Shown in pieces: positions 10,288 to 17,895 of a stretch of 64,000 nt of DNA (its first letter is position 1; every line of letters begins with the position of its first letter). The stretch lies in the NCBI GenBank assembly GCA_009701885.1, contig WLJH01000001.1:62001-126000 (forward strand), read 5' to 3'. The notes below the pieces were generated by a model that ran no database searches, had not been told where the DNA came from, and was given only the letters and a program-made list of their open reading frames with translations. This DNA comes from Actinomycetota bacterium (lineage in GTDB: Bacteria > Actinomycetota > Actinomycetes > Propionibacteriales > Nocardioidaceae). The translations under genes and the position numbers were made by a program.

Positions 10288-11456
10288 TGGGGCTCTCGAA
10301 CAAGGCGGCCATCGTCGGCATCGGTGCGACGGAGTTCTCGAAGGAGTCCGGCCGCTCCGAGCTCCAGCTCGCGGTCGAGGCGGTCGGTCACGCGTTGCGC
10401 GACTGCGGCATCGCGCCCTCCGAGGTGGACGGCCTGACGACGTTCACGATGGACAACAACTCCGAGATCGCGGTCGCCCGCGAGCTCGGCATGGGCGACC
10501 TGCGCTTCTTCAGCCGCATCAACTACGGCGGCGGCGCCGCCTGCGGCACCATCCAGCAGGCGGCCATGGCCGTCGCCACGGGCGTCGCCGACGTCGTCGT
10601 GGCCTACCGCGCGTTCAACGAGCGCTCCGGCATGCGCTTCGGCCAGGTCTCCTCGTGGGCCAACGCCCAGGTCAACACCAACGGCCTCGACAACGCCTGG
10701 TCCTACCCGATGGGGCTCTCCACGCCCGCGGGCACGGTCGCGATGCAGGCGCGTCGCTACATGCACGAGTACGGCGCCACCTCGGAGGACTTCGGCCGGG
10801 TCGCCGTCGCCGACCGCCGGCACGCCGCCACCAACCCGCAGGCGTTCTTCCACGGCAAGCCGATCACGCTCGAGGACCACCAGGCCTCCCGGATGATCGT
10901 CGACCCGCTGCACCTGCTCGACTGCTGCCAGGAGACCGACGGCGGGCAGGCCTTCGTCGTCGTGTCGGCGGAGCGGGCGCGCGACCTGCCGCAGGTGCCG
11001 GCGTACATCACCGCCGCGGCCCAGGGCTCGGGCGCCGACCAGTTCGTCATGACCTCCTACTACCGCGACGACATCGGCATCCCCGAGATCGGCGTGGTCG
11101 GGCGCGAGCTGTGGCGGCAGAGCGGGCTGCGCCCCGACGACATGCCGATGGCGGTCCTCTACGACCACTTCACGCCCTACGTCCTCATGCAGCTGGAGGA
11201 GCTCGGCTTCTGCGGCCGCGGCGAGGCCAAGGACTTCGTGAAGGACGGCGCGATCGAGGTCGGCGGCCGGCTGCCGCTCAACACCCACGGCGGCCAGCTC
11301 GGCGAGGCCTACCTCCACGGCATGAACGGCATCGCCGAGGCGGTGCGCCAGGTGCGCGGCACGTCGGTCAACCCGGTGTCGCTGGACGAGAAGCCGCACG
11401 TGCTCGTCACTGCCGGCACCGGCGTCCCGACGTCCGGGCTGATCCTGTCGCGGTGA
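10287..11456 (+). CDS. ltp2: Ltp2 steroid side-chain retro-aldolase, thiolase fold (389 aa)
   Basis: Ltp2 cleaves the hydroxylated side-chain thioester to propionyl-CoA and the 17-keto steroid. KAAIVGIGATEFSKESGRSE, GLTTFTMDNNSEIAVAREL, HYGGG-like NYGGGAACGTIQQAA, LYDHFTPYVLMQLEELGFCG and the C-terminal NTHGGQLGEAYLHGMNGIAE follow mycobacterial Ltp2 (386 aa) closely over the whole length. The usual thiolase nucleophilic cysteine context is absent, as expected for this repurposed subfamily. It sits directly after its DUF35 and hydratase partners and overlaps the following hydrolase gene (GTGA at 11453). Confidence 0.93.
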   Translation: MGLSNKAAIVGIGATEFSKESGRSELQLAVEAVGHALRDCGIAPSEVDGLTTFTMDNNSEIAVARELGMGDLRFFSRINYGGGAACGTIQQAAMAVATGVADVVVAYRAFNERSGMRFGQVSSWANAQVNTNGLDNAWSYPMGLSTPAGTVAMQARRYMHEYGATSEDFGRVAVADRRHAATNPQAFFHGKPITLEDHQASRMIVDPLHLLDCCQETDGGQAFVVVSAERARDLPQVPAYITAAAQGSGADQFVMTSYYRDDIGIPEIGVVGRELWRQSGLRPDDMPMAVLYDHFTPYVLMQLEELGFCGRGEAKDFVKDGAIEVGGRLPLNTHGGQLGEAYLHGMNGIAEAVRQVRGTSVNPVSLDEKPHVLVTAGTGVPTSGLILSR

Positions 11457-12421
11457 CGCAGCCGCTCGCCGTCGTCCGCACGCCCGACGAGCGGTTCGCC
11501 GACCTCCCGGGGTGGCGGTGGGAGCCGTCGTACGCCGAGGTCGAGGCGGGCGACGGCTCCGGGCCGCTCCGCATGGCGTACGTCGACGCCGGCCCGTCCG
11601 ACGGGCCGACCGTCCTGCTGCTGCACGGCCAGCCGACCTGGTCCTACCTCTACCGGCACGTCATCGACGTCCTGGTCGCCGGCGGCGCGCGCGTCGTCGC
11701 GCCCGACAACATCGGGTTCGGGCGTTCCGACAAGCCGGTCTCGCCGTACGACTACACCCTGGCCCGGCACGTCGGGTGGACCCGCTCGCTCGTCGCGGCC
11801 CTGGACCTGCGAGAGGTGACCCTCGTGTGCCAGGACTGGGGCGGGCCGATCGGGCTGTCCGCCCTGGCGGCCGACCCCGACCGCTACGCCGCGGTGGTGG
11901 CGGCGAACACGATCCTGCACACCGCCTCGCCCGACCTGGCCGGCCGGCTCACCTGGGCGGTCCACGGCCAGGGCGACTCGCGGGTGGTGCTGGAGGAGTG
12001 GCTGGTCGACTACCTCCTGCACACGCAGCGGGCCCCGCGCCTGCGCGCCTCCGACTTCGTCGCGGGTGGCACGACGGTCCGCCCTTCGCGGGAGGTGCTG
12101 GCGGCGTACGACGCGCCCTTCCCGACCGAGCAGCACAGCGCCGGGCTGCGCCAGATGACGGCGCTGCTGCCGCTCACGCGCAACGACGTGGGCGCGGCCC
12201 TGTGTCGGGAGACGATGGCGTTCCTGGGGGAGTGGGAGCGACCGTTCCTGACCTGCTACTCCGACGGCGACCCGGCGACCCGTGGTTGGGAGACGGTGTT
12301 CCGCGACCACGTCCCGGGAGCGGCCGGCCTGCCGCACCGGGTGCTGGAGGGAGCCGGACACTTCCTGCAGGAGGACGCCGGCCCGGAGCTCGCGCGGAAC
12401 GTGCTGGACCTGCTCGGTTGA
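11453..12421 (+). CDS. Haloalkane dehalogenase-like alpha/beta hydrolase (322 aa)
   Basis: HGQPTWSYLYR (residues 58-68) and CQDWGGP (126-132) are signatures of haloalkane dehalogenases of the DhlA type: D128 would be the nucleophile, W129 the first halide-stabilising Trp, D271 or D273 the acid and H303 the base. The length is close to DhlA (310 aa). GTG 11453 is fixed by overlap with the Ltp2 stop, so the gene is the last cistron of the side-chain operon. Mycobacterial igr operons do not carry it. It may act on a halogenated compound or may be a hydrolase of another ester or epoxide; sequence alone does not decide. Confidence 0.8.
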   Translation: MTQPLAVVRTPDERFADLPGWRWEPSYAEVEAGDGSGPLRMAYVDAGPSDGPTVLLLHGQPTWSYLYRHVIDVLVAGGARVVAPDNIGFGRSDKPVSPYDYTLARHVGWTRSLVAALDLREVTLVCQDWGGPIGLSALAADPDRYAAVVAANTILHTASPDLAGRLTWAVHGQGDSRVVLEEWLVDYLLHTQRAPRLRASDFVAGGTTVRPSREVLAAYDAPFPTEQHSAGLRQMTALLPLTRNDVGAALCRETMAFLGEWERPFLTCYSDGDPATRGWETVFRDHVPGAAGLPHRVLEGAGHFLQEDAGPELARNVLDLLG

Positions 12422-12440
12422 GCTGTGGCTGGATGGGCCC

Positions 12441-12600
12441 CTGACCGTCCGGACCGTCCAGGTGACCTTCGACTGCGCCGACCCCCGCAGGGTCGGAGTA
12501 TTCTGGCAGGAGGCGCTGGGCTACGTCACGCCGCCCGTGCCGCCCGGCTTCGACAGCTGGGACGACCTCGACGCCCCGCATGGGCGAGGGTCAAATCAGC
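12441..12600 (+). pseudogene. 5' remnant of a VOC/glyoxalase-family gene
   Basis: From 12441 one frame reads TVRTVQVTFDCADPRRVGVF and then WQEALGYVTPPVPPGFDSWD, a typical N-terminus of actinobacterial VOC-family proteins. The first codon is CTG where ATG or GTG is expected. After about 53 codons the similarity stops abruptly near 12593 and the rest of the domain is missing. The sequence beyond the break has lower GC and different codon use. I read it as a gene broken by an insertion or deletion. Confidence 0.6.
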
Positions 12601-12745
12601 GCTGCTCGTCGAACGGCTGCATGAAGCCGACCGTACCCAGACGCGGCAGCAGCGGACGTTCCTGGACGCGGACACCGTGGAGCGGCATGCTGGATGTGCG
12701 GCACTGGTGGCCGCATCTCGGATCCAGCGCACGTTCGGAGGCGTG

Positions 12746-12994
12746 ATGAGTTTCGACATCTCGCTTACAGGCGACACCGGTCAGCGGTCTCGCTGCGAGC
12801 AATGTGGAGCAACGGGCTCATGCTCGTACACCCCCATGGGACGCCTGCTGTGCGGCTCCTGCCAATCAGCGTTTTCCGCTGGAGTCGTCACCGCGGGAAT
12901 GACCGGTGGCTCCGGGGCGTCAAGCGACATCGGTGAAGCCGTCGTTATCGAAGGATTCTTCCGGCGGCTCACGGCGCGGTTCCGCAAGCGCTGA
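12746..12994 (+). CDS. Small putative zinc-ribbon protein (82 aa)
   Basis: ATG 12746 opens 82 residues with two CxxC knuckles, CEQC (about residues 17-20) and CGSC (about 37-40), separated by 16 residues, and a basic C-terminus FFRRLTARFRKR. No family is recognised. The frame is open far upstream (to about 12425), so a longer protein is possible, but the upstream translation looks non-coding. GC content is below that of the neighbours. It lies between a broken VOC gene and an SOS-regulated nuclease gene, so it may be part of a horizontally acquired patch. Confidence 0.4.
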   Translation: MSFDISLTGDTGQRSRCEQCGATGSCSYTPMGRLLCGSCQSAFSAGVVTAGMTGGSGASSDIGEAVVIEGFFRRLTARFRKR

Positions 12995-13236
12995 GGCCAG
13001 ACTGCGGCACAAGGGCGCGCGGGCAGCGCACGTGAGGCGGCATCTGCGGATTCAGGCCGTCGGTCGTAGCCAAACGGTCATGCGGGCTCGCTCGTCGCCG
13101 AGGTGAGGCGTTCCCAAGCGGCGGGTGCGTGGCCAGCCGCGCGGTATGACCGTCTGGCTACGTCAGCGACCGCGCTTTCCACGGCATGAGAGTGCCCTCC
13201 GGTGGCGTCCAGCGACTGTCCCAAAACTCTTGCGAT
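12995..13236. other. Intergenic patch, possible minus-strand gene remnant
   Basis: No complete gene is seen here. On the minus strand, 13231 down to a stop at 13078 reads protein-like (ATGGHSHAVESAVADVARRS then YRAAGHAPAAWERLTSATSE), which could be the C-terminal end of a lost gene. No start fits, because upstream the frame runs antisense into the DUF222 gene. The right end joins the SOS box. Confidence 0.25.
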
Positions 13237-13252
13237 TCGAACGGCTGTTCGA
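13237..13252. promoter_or_regulatory. LexA (SOS) box
   Basis: TCGAACGGCTGTTCGA is an exact match to the actinobacterial LexA consensus TCGAACN4GTTCGA. It ends 12 nt before the ATG of the DUF222-HNH gene. TAGAAT (13254-13259) right after it could be the -10, which would put LexA on top of the promoter. Confidence 0.85.
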
Positions 13253-13264
13253 ATAGAATGGAGC

Positions 13265-14686
13265 ATGAACTCGGCCACCAGTCTGCAGGGCCTGCGGGAG
13301 CAGGTGCTCAGTCGCGCACGGGCGGTAGGAGACACGGATCTGGTCGACCGGGACGTCGCGGCGGTAGAGCTCTTGAGTGAGCTGGAGTCGTTGAAGAACA
13401 CGATCGCTGCGGCCCAGGCGTCGCTAGCGGTGACTCTCAAGGAGTCGCGGATCGCTGAGCGTGCGCACCAGCCGGCCGCTACCCGGGAGCGGGGGATCGG
13501 CGCGGAGGTCGCGCTGGCGCGCCGCGAGTCGCCGCACCGCGGCGGTGTCCACCTGGGGCTGGCGGTGGTGCTGTGCGCGGATCTGCCGCACACGCTGGCG
13601 GCGATGGAAGCCGGCCGGTGCTCGGAGTGGCGAGCAATGCAGATCACGCAAGGCACCGCCTGCCTGTCGCTGGCGGACCGACGGGCCGTCGACAAGACGT
13701 TGATGGCCGACCCGGCCACCACCGACGGGTGGGGCGACCGGCGCTTCCGCGCCGAGGTCGACCGGCTCGCGTACGCCGCGGACCCGGTCGCGGCGGTCGA
13801 GCGCCGCGCCAAGGCGGTCGCTGAGCGGCACACCAGCCTGCGCCCGGCACCGGACGGGATGACGAGGTTCTCGGCGGTGCTGCCGCTGGAGCAGGGTGTA
13901 GTGATCCATGCGACCTTGGGCCGCGCCGCGGACACCGCACGGGCTGCGGGTGACGAGCGGACCCGGGGGCAGGTGATGGCTGATGCGCTGGTCGCCGCGG
14001 TCCTCGGGGGTCCCTTCGATAAGCAGCCGCAGCCGGGTTCGGTGGCCGAGTCAGTGGCTGCTCGCGCGGGCACCTGGGACCAGACGGTCGCCCCGACCGC
14101 ACCGCAGGCGCCGGTGGTGCCGGTCGCGGTGCAGGTCGTCGTCTCGGACGCGACGCTGCTGAACCTGTCCGGCGCTGCCGGTGATGAGCCGGGCTGGGTC
14201 TCGGCTCCCGGCGTCGCGCCGGTCCCGCTGCCGGCCGACGACGTGCGGGACCTGGTCGCTCGCGCCCAGGAAGCAGGGCTGGCCAGCCTGCGCCGGCTCT
14301 ACGCCGACCCCGACGGGCAGCTGGTGACGATGGACTCCCGCTCCCGCGTCTTCCCAGCCGGTCTCGCGCAGTTCCTGGCCACACGCGATCGGTCCTGCCG
14401 CACGCCTTACTGCGACGCACCCGTGCGCCACCGCGACCACGTCACTCCGTGGGCCGACGGCGGCGCCACCACCGCGGAGAACGGCCAGGGGCTGTGCGAG
14501 GCCTGCAACCAGGCCAAGGAAGCCACCGGCTGGATCGCCCAGGTCACCGACACCGACCCCCACGAGGTCGAGACCACGTCGCCCAGCGGCCACCGCCACC
14601 GGTCCCGGGCGCCAGGACTCCCGCCACCACGTGCGCACCTGAACCGGCTCGAGATCTACCTCGCCGACATCGTCCTCGCCGCCTGA
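13265..14686 (+). CDS. DUF222/13E12-type protein with C-terminal HNH nuclease domain (473 aa)
   Basis: Residues about 30-300 are the DUF222 (13E12 repeat) region, including HRGGVHLGLAVVLCADLPHT. A variable Pro/Ala/Val linker follows. The C-terminal HNH domain shows CRTPYCDAPVRHRDHVTPWA, then GGATTAENGQGLCEACNQAKE, with the HxxDH core, the Asn and the CxxC zinc knuckle intact. ATG 13265 is chosen because the SOS box and its -10-like sequence end just before it; upstream in-frame ATG 13202 lies before the box. Members of this family are abundant in actinobacteria and some are DNA-damage induced; the natural target is unknown. Confidence 0.85.
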   Translation: MNSATSLQGLREQVLSRARAVGDTDLVDRDVAAVELLSELESLKNTIAAAQASLAVTLKESRIAERAHQPAATRERGIGAEVALARRESPHRGGVHLGLAVVLCADLPHTLAAMEAGRCSEWRAMQITQGTACLSLADRRAVDKTLMADPATTDGWGDRRFRAEVDRLAYAADPVAAVERRAKAVAERHTSLRPAPDGMTRFSAVLPLEQGVVIHATLGRAADTARAAGDERTRGQVMADALVAAVLGGPFDKQPQPGSVAESVAARAGTWDQTVAPTAPQAPVVPVAVQVVVSDATLLNLSGAAGDEPGWVSAPGVAPVPLPADDVRDLVARAQEAGLASLRRLYADPDGQLVTMDSRSRVFPAGLAQFLATRDRSCRTPYCDAPVRHRDHVTPWADGGATTAENGQGLCEACNQAKEATGWIAQVTDTDPHEVETTSPSGHRHRSRAPGLPPPRAHLNRLEIYLADIVLAA

Positions 14687-14720
14687 GCACGCCTTCCCGC
14701 GCCCTCCTAGGCTCTCCGTC

Positions 14721-15170
14721 GTGCCCACCGTGACCGCCCTGCACGTCGCGAAGGCGACCCGCCTCCCCATGCGCGCCGTCGAGAAGGTCGAGATCGAGGC
14801 GGGCCAGGGCATCGTGGGCGACCGCTACCACGGCACGAAGCACCGCCACGTCACCGTGCAGAGCCAGGACGACCTCGACACCGCCAGCGGCATCCACGGC
14901 GCGGAGGTGCGCGCCGAGCTGACTCGGCGCAACATGACGATCAGCGACGGGCCCGTGCCCCGCGAGCCAGGTGCCCGCATCCGGATCGGCGATGTCCTGC
15001 TCGAGGTCGTCCGGGTCGCCGCACCCTGCAAGCTGCTCGACGACACCATCGGCCGCGGCGCCCAGGAGGCCCTGCGGCGGCGCGGCGGGTCGGTCTGTCG
15101 CGTGCTGGAGGGCGGGGTGGTCTCGCTCGGGGACCCGGTCGAGCTCGTCGCGCGACCCGCGTCCGGGTGA
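14721..15170 (+). CDS. MOSC-domain protein (149 aa)
   Basis: The short stand-alone MOSC (molybdenum cofactor sulfurase C-terminal) fold is recognisable from GIVGDRYHGTKHRHVTVQSQ, the RRNMTISDG segment and the conserved cysteine in VRVAAPCKLLDD. Such proteins resemble YiiM/YuaD and are thought to bind molybdopterin or transfer sulfur from the conserved Cys. GTG 14721 is the only good start. The gene is monocistronic or pairs with the DUF1330 gene 36 bp downstream. Confidence 0.8.
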   Translation: MPTVTALHVAKATRLPMRAVEKVEIEAGQGIVGDRYHGTKHRHVTVQSQDDLDTASGIHGAEVRAELTRRNMTISDGPVPREPGARIRIGDVLLEVVRVAAPCKLLDDTIGRGAQEALRRRGGSVCRVLEGGVVSLGDPVELVARPASG

Positions 15171-15206
15171 CGTGACGAGCCTGACCCGGGTGCCAGGATC
15201 GGCCGC

Positions 15207-15572
15207 ATGGCGATCGACCCGCGAGGCACGGACCTCAAGCGCTACCTGGCCGAGGATCCCGGCGGCCCGGTGGTGATGCTCAACCTGCTCCGCTTCACCG
15301 AGGACGGACGCGCTTCCTACGAGCAGTACGCCGCCGCCCTGGAGGAGACCTTCCTGCCGCGCTACGGCGCCGAGGTGCTGTACGCCGGCGACGGCTCGAC
15401 CACGCTCGTGGCCGAGCCCGGGCAGGACTGGGACGTGGTGCTGCTCGTGCGCTACCCCTCGCGGCAGGCGTTCAGCCAGATGGTGGCCGACCCGGAGTAC
15501 CAGCAGGTCACGGCGCTGCGCACCGGAGCACTGACCGAGGCGGTGCTGCAGGCGACCGTCCCCTGGGCCTGA
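15207..15572 (+). CDS. DUF1330 (ferredoxin-like fold) protein, 121 aa
   Basis: GGPVVMLNLLRFTEDGRASY near the N-terminus and DVVLLVRYPSRQAFSQMVAD followed by PEYQQVTALRTGAL are the classical DUF1330 pattern of the dimeric alpha/beta-barrel superfamily. No catalytic role is established for the family. It is convergent with the dienelactone hydrolase gene, with 19 bp between the stops. Confidence 0.8.
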   Translation: MAIDPRGTDLKRYLAEDPGGPVVMLNLLRFTEDGRASYEQYAAALEETFLPRYGAEVLYAGDGSTTLVAEPGQDWDVVLLVRYPSRQAFSQMVADPEYQQVTALRTGALTEAVLQATVPWA

Positions 15573-15591
15573 TCGATCACGCCCGGAGGAG

Positions 15592-16329
15592 TCAGGCGCC
15601 GGCGTGCAGCCGGTCGCCGAAGAAGGACAGCACCGCGTCGACGGCCTCCTGGGAGCGCTGCTCGGTCACGACCGAGTGCCCCTTGCCCGGCAGGTCGACC
15701 CGGATGAAGCCCTCGCCCAGCTCGCGGTCGAGGGTGTCGAAACGGGTGCCCGTGAGCGGGTCCGAGGCGTACTGGATGCCGAGGACTGCGCAGCCGCCCG
15801 CCGCCCGGCGGCGTACGACCTCGAGGTCGGCGGGGGAGAGGTTCACGTCGGCCGAGCGCGCCTTGCCGACCGTGAAGGGCACCGACGGCTGGCACAGCAC
15901 GGGCGCGGCGACCGAGTCGTCGACCATCATCGCGAGCGCGAACCCACCGGTGAAGCACATGCCGAGCGCGCCGACGCCGGGACCGCCGAGCTCGGCGTGC
16001 AGGTCGCGGGCGAGCGAGCGCAGCCAGCCGGCGATCGGCGTCGTGACCCCGGTGGCGAGCTTGGTGAACTCCGAGCTGATGCAGACCTGCGCCATCGCGC
16101 GGGCGACGTTGACGCCGTTCCAGTCGCCGCCCGCCTTGCCGAACAGGTGCGGCAGGACGACGGTGTAGCCCGCGTCCACGAGCTCCTGCCCGAACCCGAT
16201 CACCGACGGCGTCGGTCCGGGGATCTCGTGGATGACCACGACGCCCGGGCCGCTGCCCTTGCGGTACGTCGGGTGGGAGGTGCCCTCCCAGGTGTGCTCG
16301 CCGCGGGTCCAGCTGTCGAGGATCGTCAT
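15592..16329 (-). CDS. Dienelactone hydrolase family protein (245 aa)
   Basis: This alpha/beta hydrolase has the DLH-type nucleophile elbow GMCFTGGF with C125. The acid lies in the IQYASDPLTGTRFDTLD region and the base in LPGKGHSVV. The VVVIHEIPGPTPSV strand-loop carries the conserved Glu that pairs with the Cys in DLH. The enzyme would hydrolyse a lactone or ester. It is divergent from the photolyase-like gene with 70 bp between starts. No KstR site is visible, so a steroid role is not supported. Confidence 0.82.
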   Translation of the reverse strand: MTILDSWTRGEHTWEGTSHPTYRKGSGPGVVVIHEIPGPTPSVIGFGQELVDAGYTVVLPHLFGKAGGDWNGVNVARAMAQVCISSEFTKLATGVTTPIAGWLRSLARDLHAELGGPGVGALGMCFTGGFALAMMVDDSVAAPVLCQPSVPFTVGKARSADVNLSPADLEVVRRRAAGGCAVLGIQYASDPLTGTRFDTLDRELGEGFIRVDLPGKGHSVVTEQRSQEAVDAVLSFFGDRLHAGA

Positions 16330-16399
16330 GACCAGACCCTAGGGGTCAGGCACCCCAGGGGTGGCCGGGTTCCACGGACGGCCTGCCTAGGCTCGCGAG

Positions 16400-17866
16400 G
16401 TGGCAGCCACCCGCGTCCGACTGGTCCTCCCGCACCAGCTCTTCGAGCAGCACCTCGGAGCAGCCGAGGGCACCGTCTTCGTGCTCCTCGAGCACGAGCT
16501 GCTCTTCCGGCAGTACCGCTTCCACACCCAGAAGCTCGTCCTGCACCGGGCCTCGATGCGCCGCTTCGCCACGCGCCTGGAGGAGGCGGGGTACGCCGTC
16601 GAGCGGGTCGACACGGACGGCCGCACGACGTCCGCGGCGGCGCTGCAGCGGGTCCTCGACGGGCTCGGCAGGTCGGCGGACGTCCACGTGACGGCGTACG
16701 ACGTGGTGGACGAGCCGTTCGTGGACGAGTGGCTGGAGACCCCCAACTTCCTCTGCACGCGCGACGACCTGGCCACCCACTTCGACGGCGTCAGCGGACC
16801 GCGGGGCCGCCGGGCACGGATGCAGCACTTCTACTCCTGGCAGCGCCAGCGCCTCGACGTGCTCGTCACGGACTCCGGTGACCCCGTCGGCGGCAAGTGG
16901 TCCTTCGACGAGGACAACCGCAAGAAGCTGCCCAAGGGCCACCCGGTCCCCGCCATCGACCGCCCCGGCCAGGGCGAGCGGCACCCCGAGGTGGAGGACG
17001 CGATCGCCTGGGTCAAGCGGTCCTTCCCCGACAACCCCGGGGACGCCGACGCCTTCGCCTGGCCGACGTCCCACGCCGAGGCCCGCGCGATGTACCGCCA
17101 GTTCCTCGACGAGCGGTTCGAGCAGTTCGGTCCCTACGAGGACGCGATCTCGGCTGAGCACCCGCACCTCTTCCACGCACTGCTGACCCCCGGCCTCAAC
17201 ATCGGCCTGCTCGACCCGCGCGACGTGCTGGCCAGGGCGCTCGAGGTGGGCGAGCAGTCCGAGGTGCCGCTGGCCAGCCTCGAGGGCTTCGTGCGCCAGG
17301 TGATTGGCTGGCGGGAGTACATGCGCGCCACTTACGTCCTGTGGGGCAGGCAGATGCGCACCCGCAACCACCTGCAGCACACGCGGCCTCTCGCCGAGGG
17401 CTGGTGGACGGCGAAGACCGGCCTGGCGCCCGTGGACCTGGTGCTCGAGCGGGTGCTGGAGCACGGCTACGCCCACCACATCGAGCGCCTGATGGTGCTC
17501 GGCAACGCCCAGTGCCTGCTGCGCACCGACCCGGACGCGGCGTACGAGTGGTTCATGGAGCTGTTCGTCGACGCCTACGACTGGGTGATGGTCCCCAACG
17601 TCTACGCGATGAGCCAGTTCGCCTACGGCGAGGCCATCACCACCAAGCCCTACGTGTCGGGGTCCAACTACCTCAAGAAGATGAGCGACCTCCCGCGCGG
17701 GGACTGGGAGGCCGACTGGGACGCGCTCTACTGGACCTTCGTCCGCGACCACCGCGGGGTCTTCGAGCGCAACCCCCGCTCCGGCTTCGCCGTCCGCACG
17801 TACGACGGCTTCGACCCCGCCAAGAAGGCGACCCTCACCCGCCGCGCCGCGCCGTGGCTGGGCTGA
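16400..17866 (+). CDS. Cryptochrome/photolyase family protein lacking the Fe-S cysteines (488 aa)
   Basis: The fold is that of the FeS-BCP / PhrB-like group (deoxyribodipyrimidine photolyase-related). The N-terminal antenna-like domain starts VRLVLPHQLFEQHL, and the FAD-binding region contains QVIGWREYMRATYVLWG and PNVYAMSQFAYGEAITTKPY followed by VSGSNYLKKMSDL. In PhrB-type enzymes the stretch after KMSD carries three of the four 4Fe-4S ligands. Here it reads LPRGDWEADWDALYWTF without any cysteine, and the whole protein has only two cysteines (FLCTRD and NAQCLL). It may repair UV lesions or act as a light sensor without the cluster. The GTG start is at 16400. Confidence 0.85.
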   Translation: MAATRVRLVLPHQLFEQHLGAAEGTVFVLLEHELLFRQYRFHTQKLVLHRASMRRFATRLEEAGYAVERVDTDGRTTSAAALQRVLDGLGRSADVHVTAYDVVDEPFVDEWLETPNFLCTRDDLATHFDGVSGPRGRRARMQHFYSWQRQRLDVLVTDSGDPVGGKWSFDEDNRKKLPKGHPVPAIDRPGQGERHPEVEDAIAWVKRSFPDNPGDADAFAWPTSHAEARAMYRQFLDERFEQFGPYEDAISAEHPHLFHALLTPGLNIGLLDPRDVLARALEVGEQSEVPLASLEGFVRQVIGWREYMRATYVLWGRQMRTRNHLQHTRPLAEGWWTAKTGLAPVDLVLERVLEHGYAHHIERLMVLGNAQCLLRTDPDAAYEWFMELFVDAYDWVMVPNVYAMSQFAYGEAITTKPYVSGSNYLKKMSDLPRGDWEADWDALYWTFVRDHRGVFERNPRSGFAVRTYDGFDPAKKATLTRRAAPWLG

Positions 17867-17895
17867 GCAGGAGCCGCTCGGGCTAGGTTCGGGTC

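Noticed and set aside
13078..14073. Minus-strand gene of 331 residues across the DUF222 gene
   Set aside because: Most of it is antisense to a clear DUF222-HNH protein; only the last 50 codons outside that gene look protein-like, so at most a remnant.
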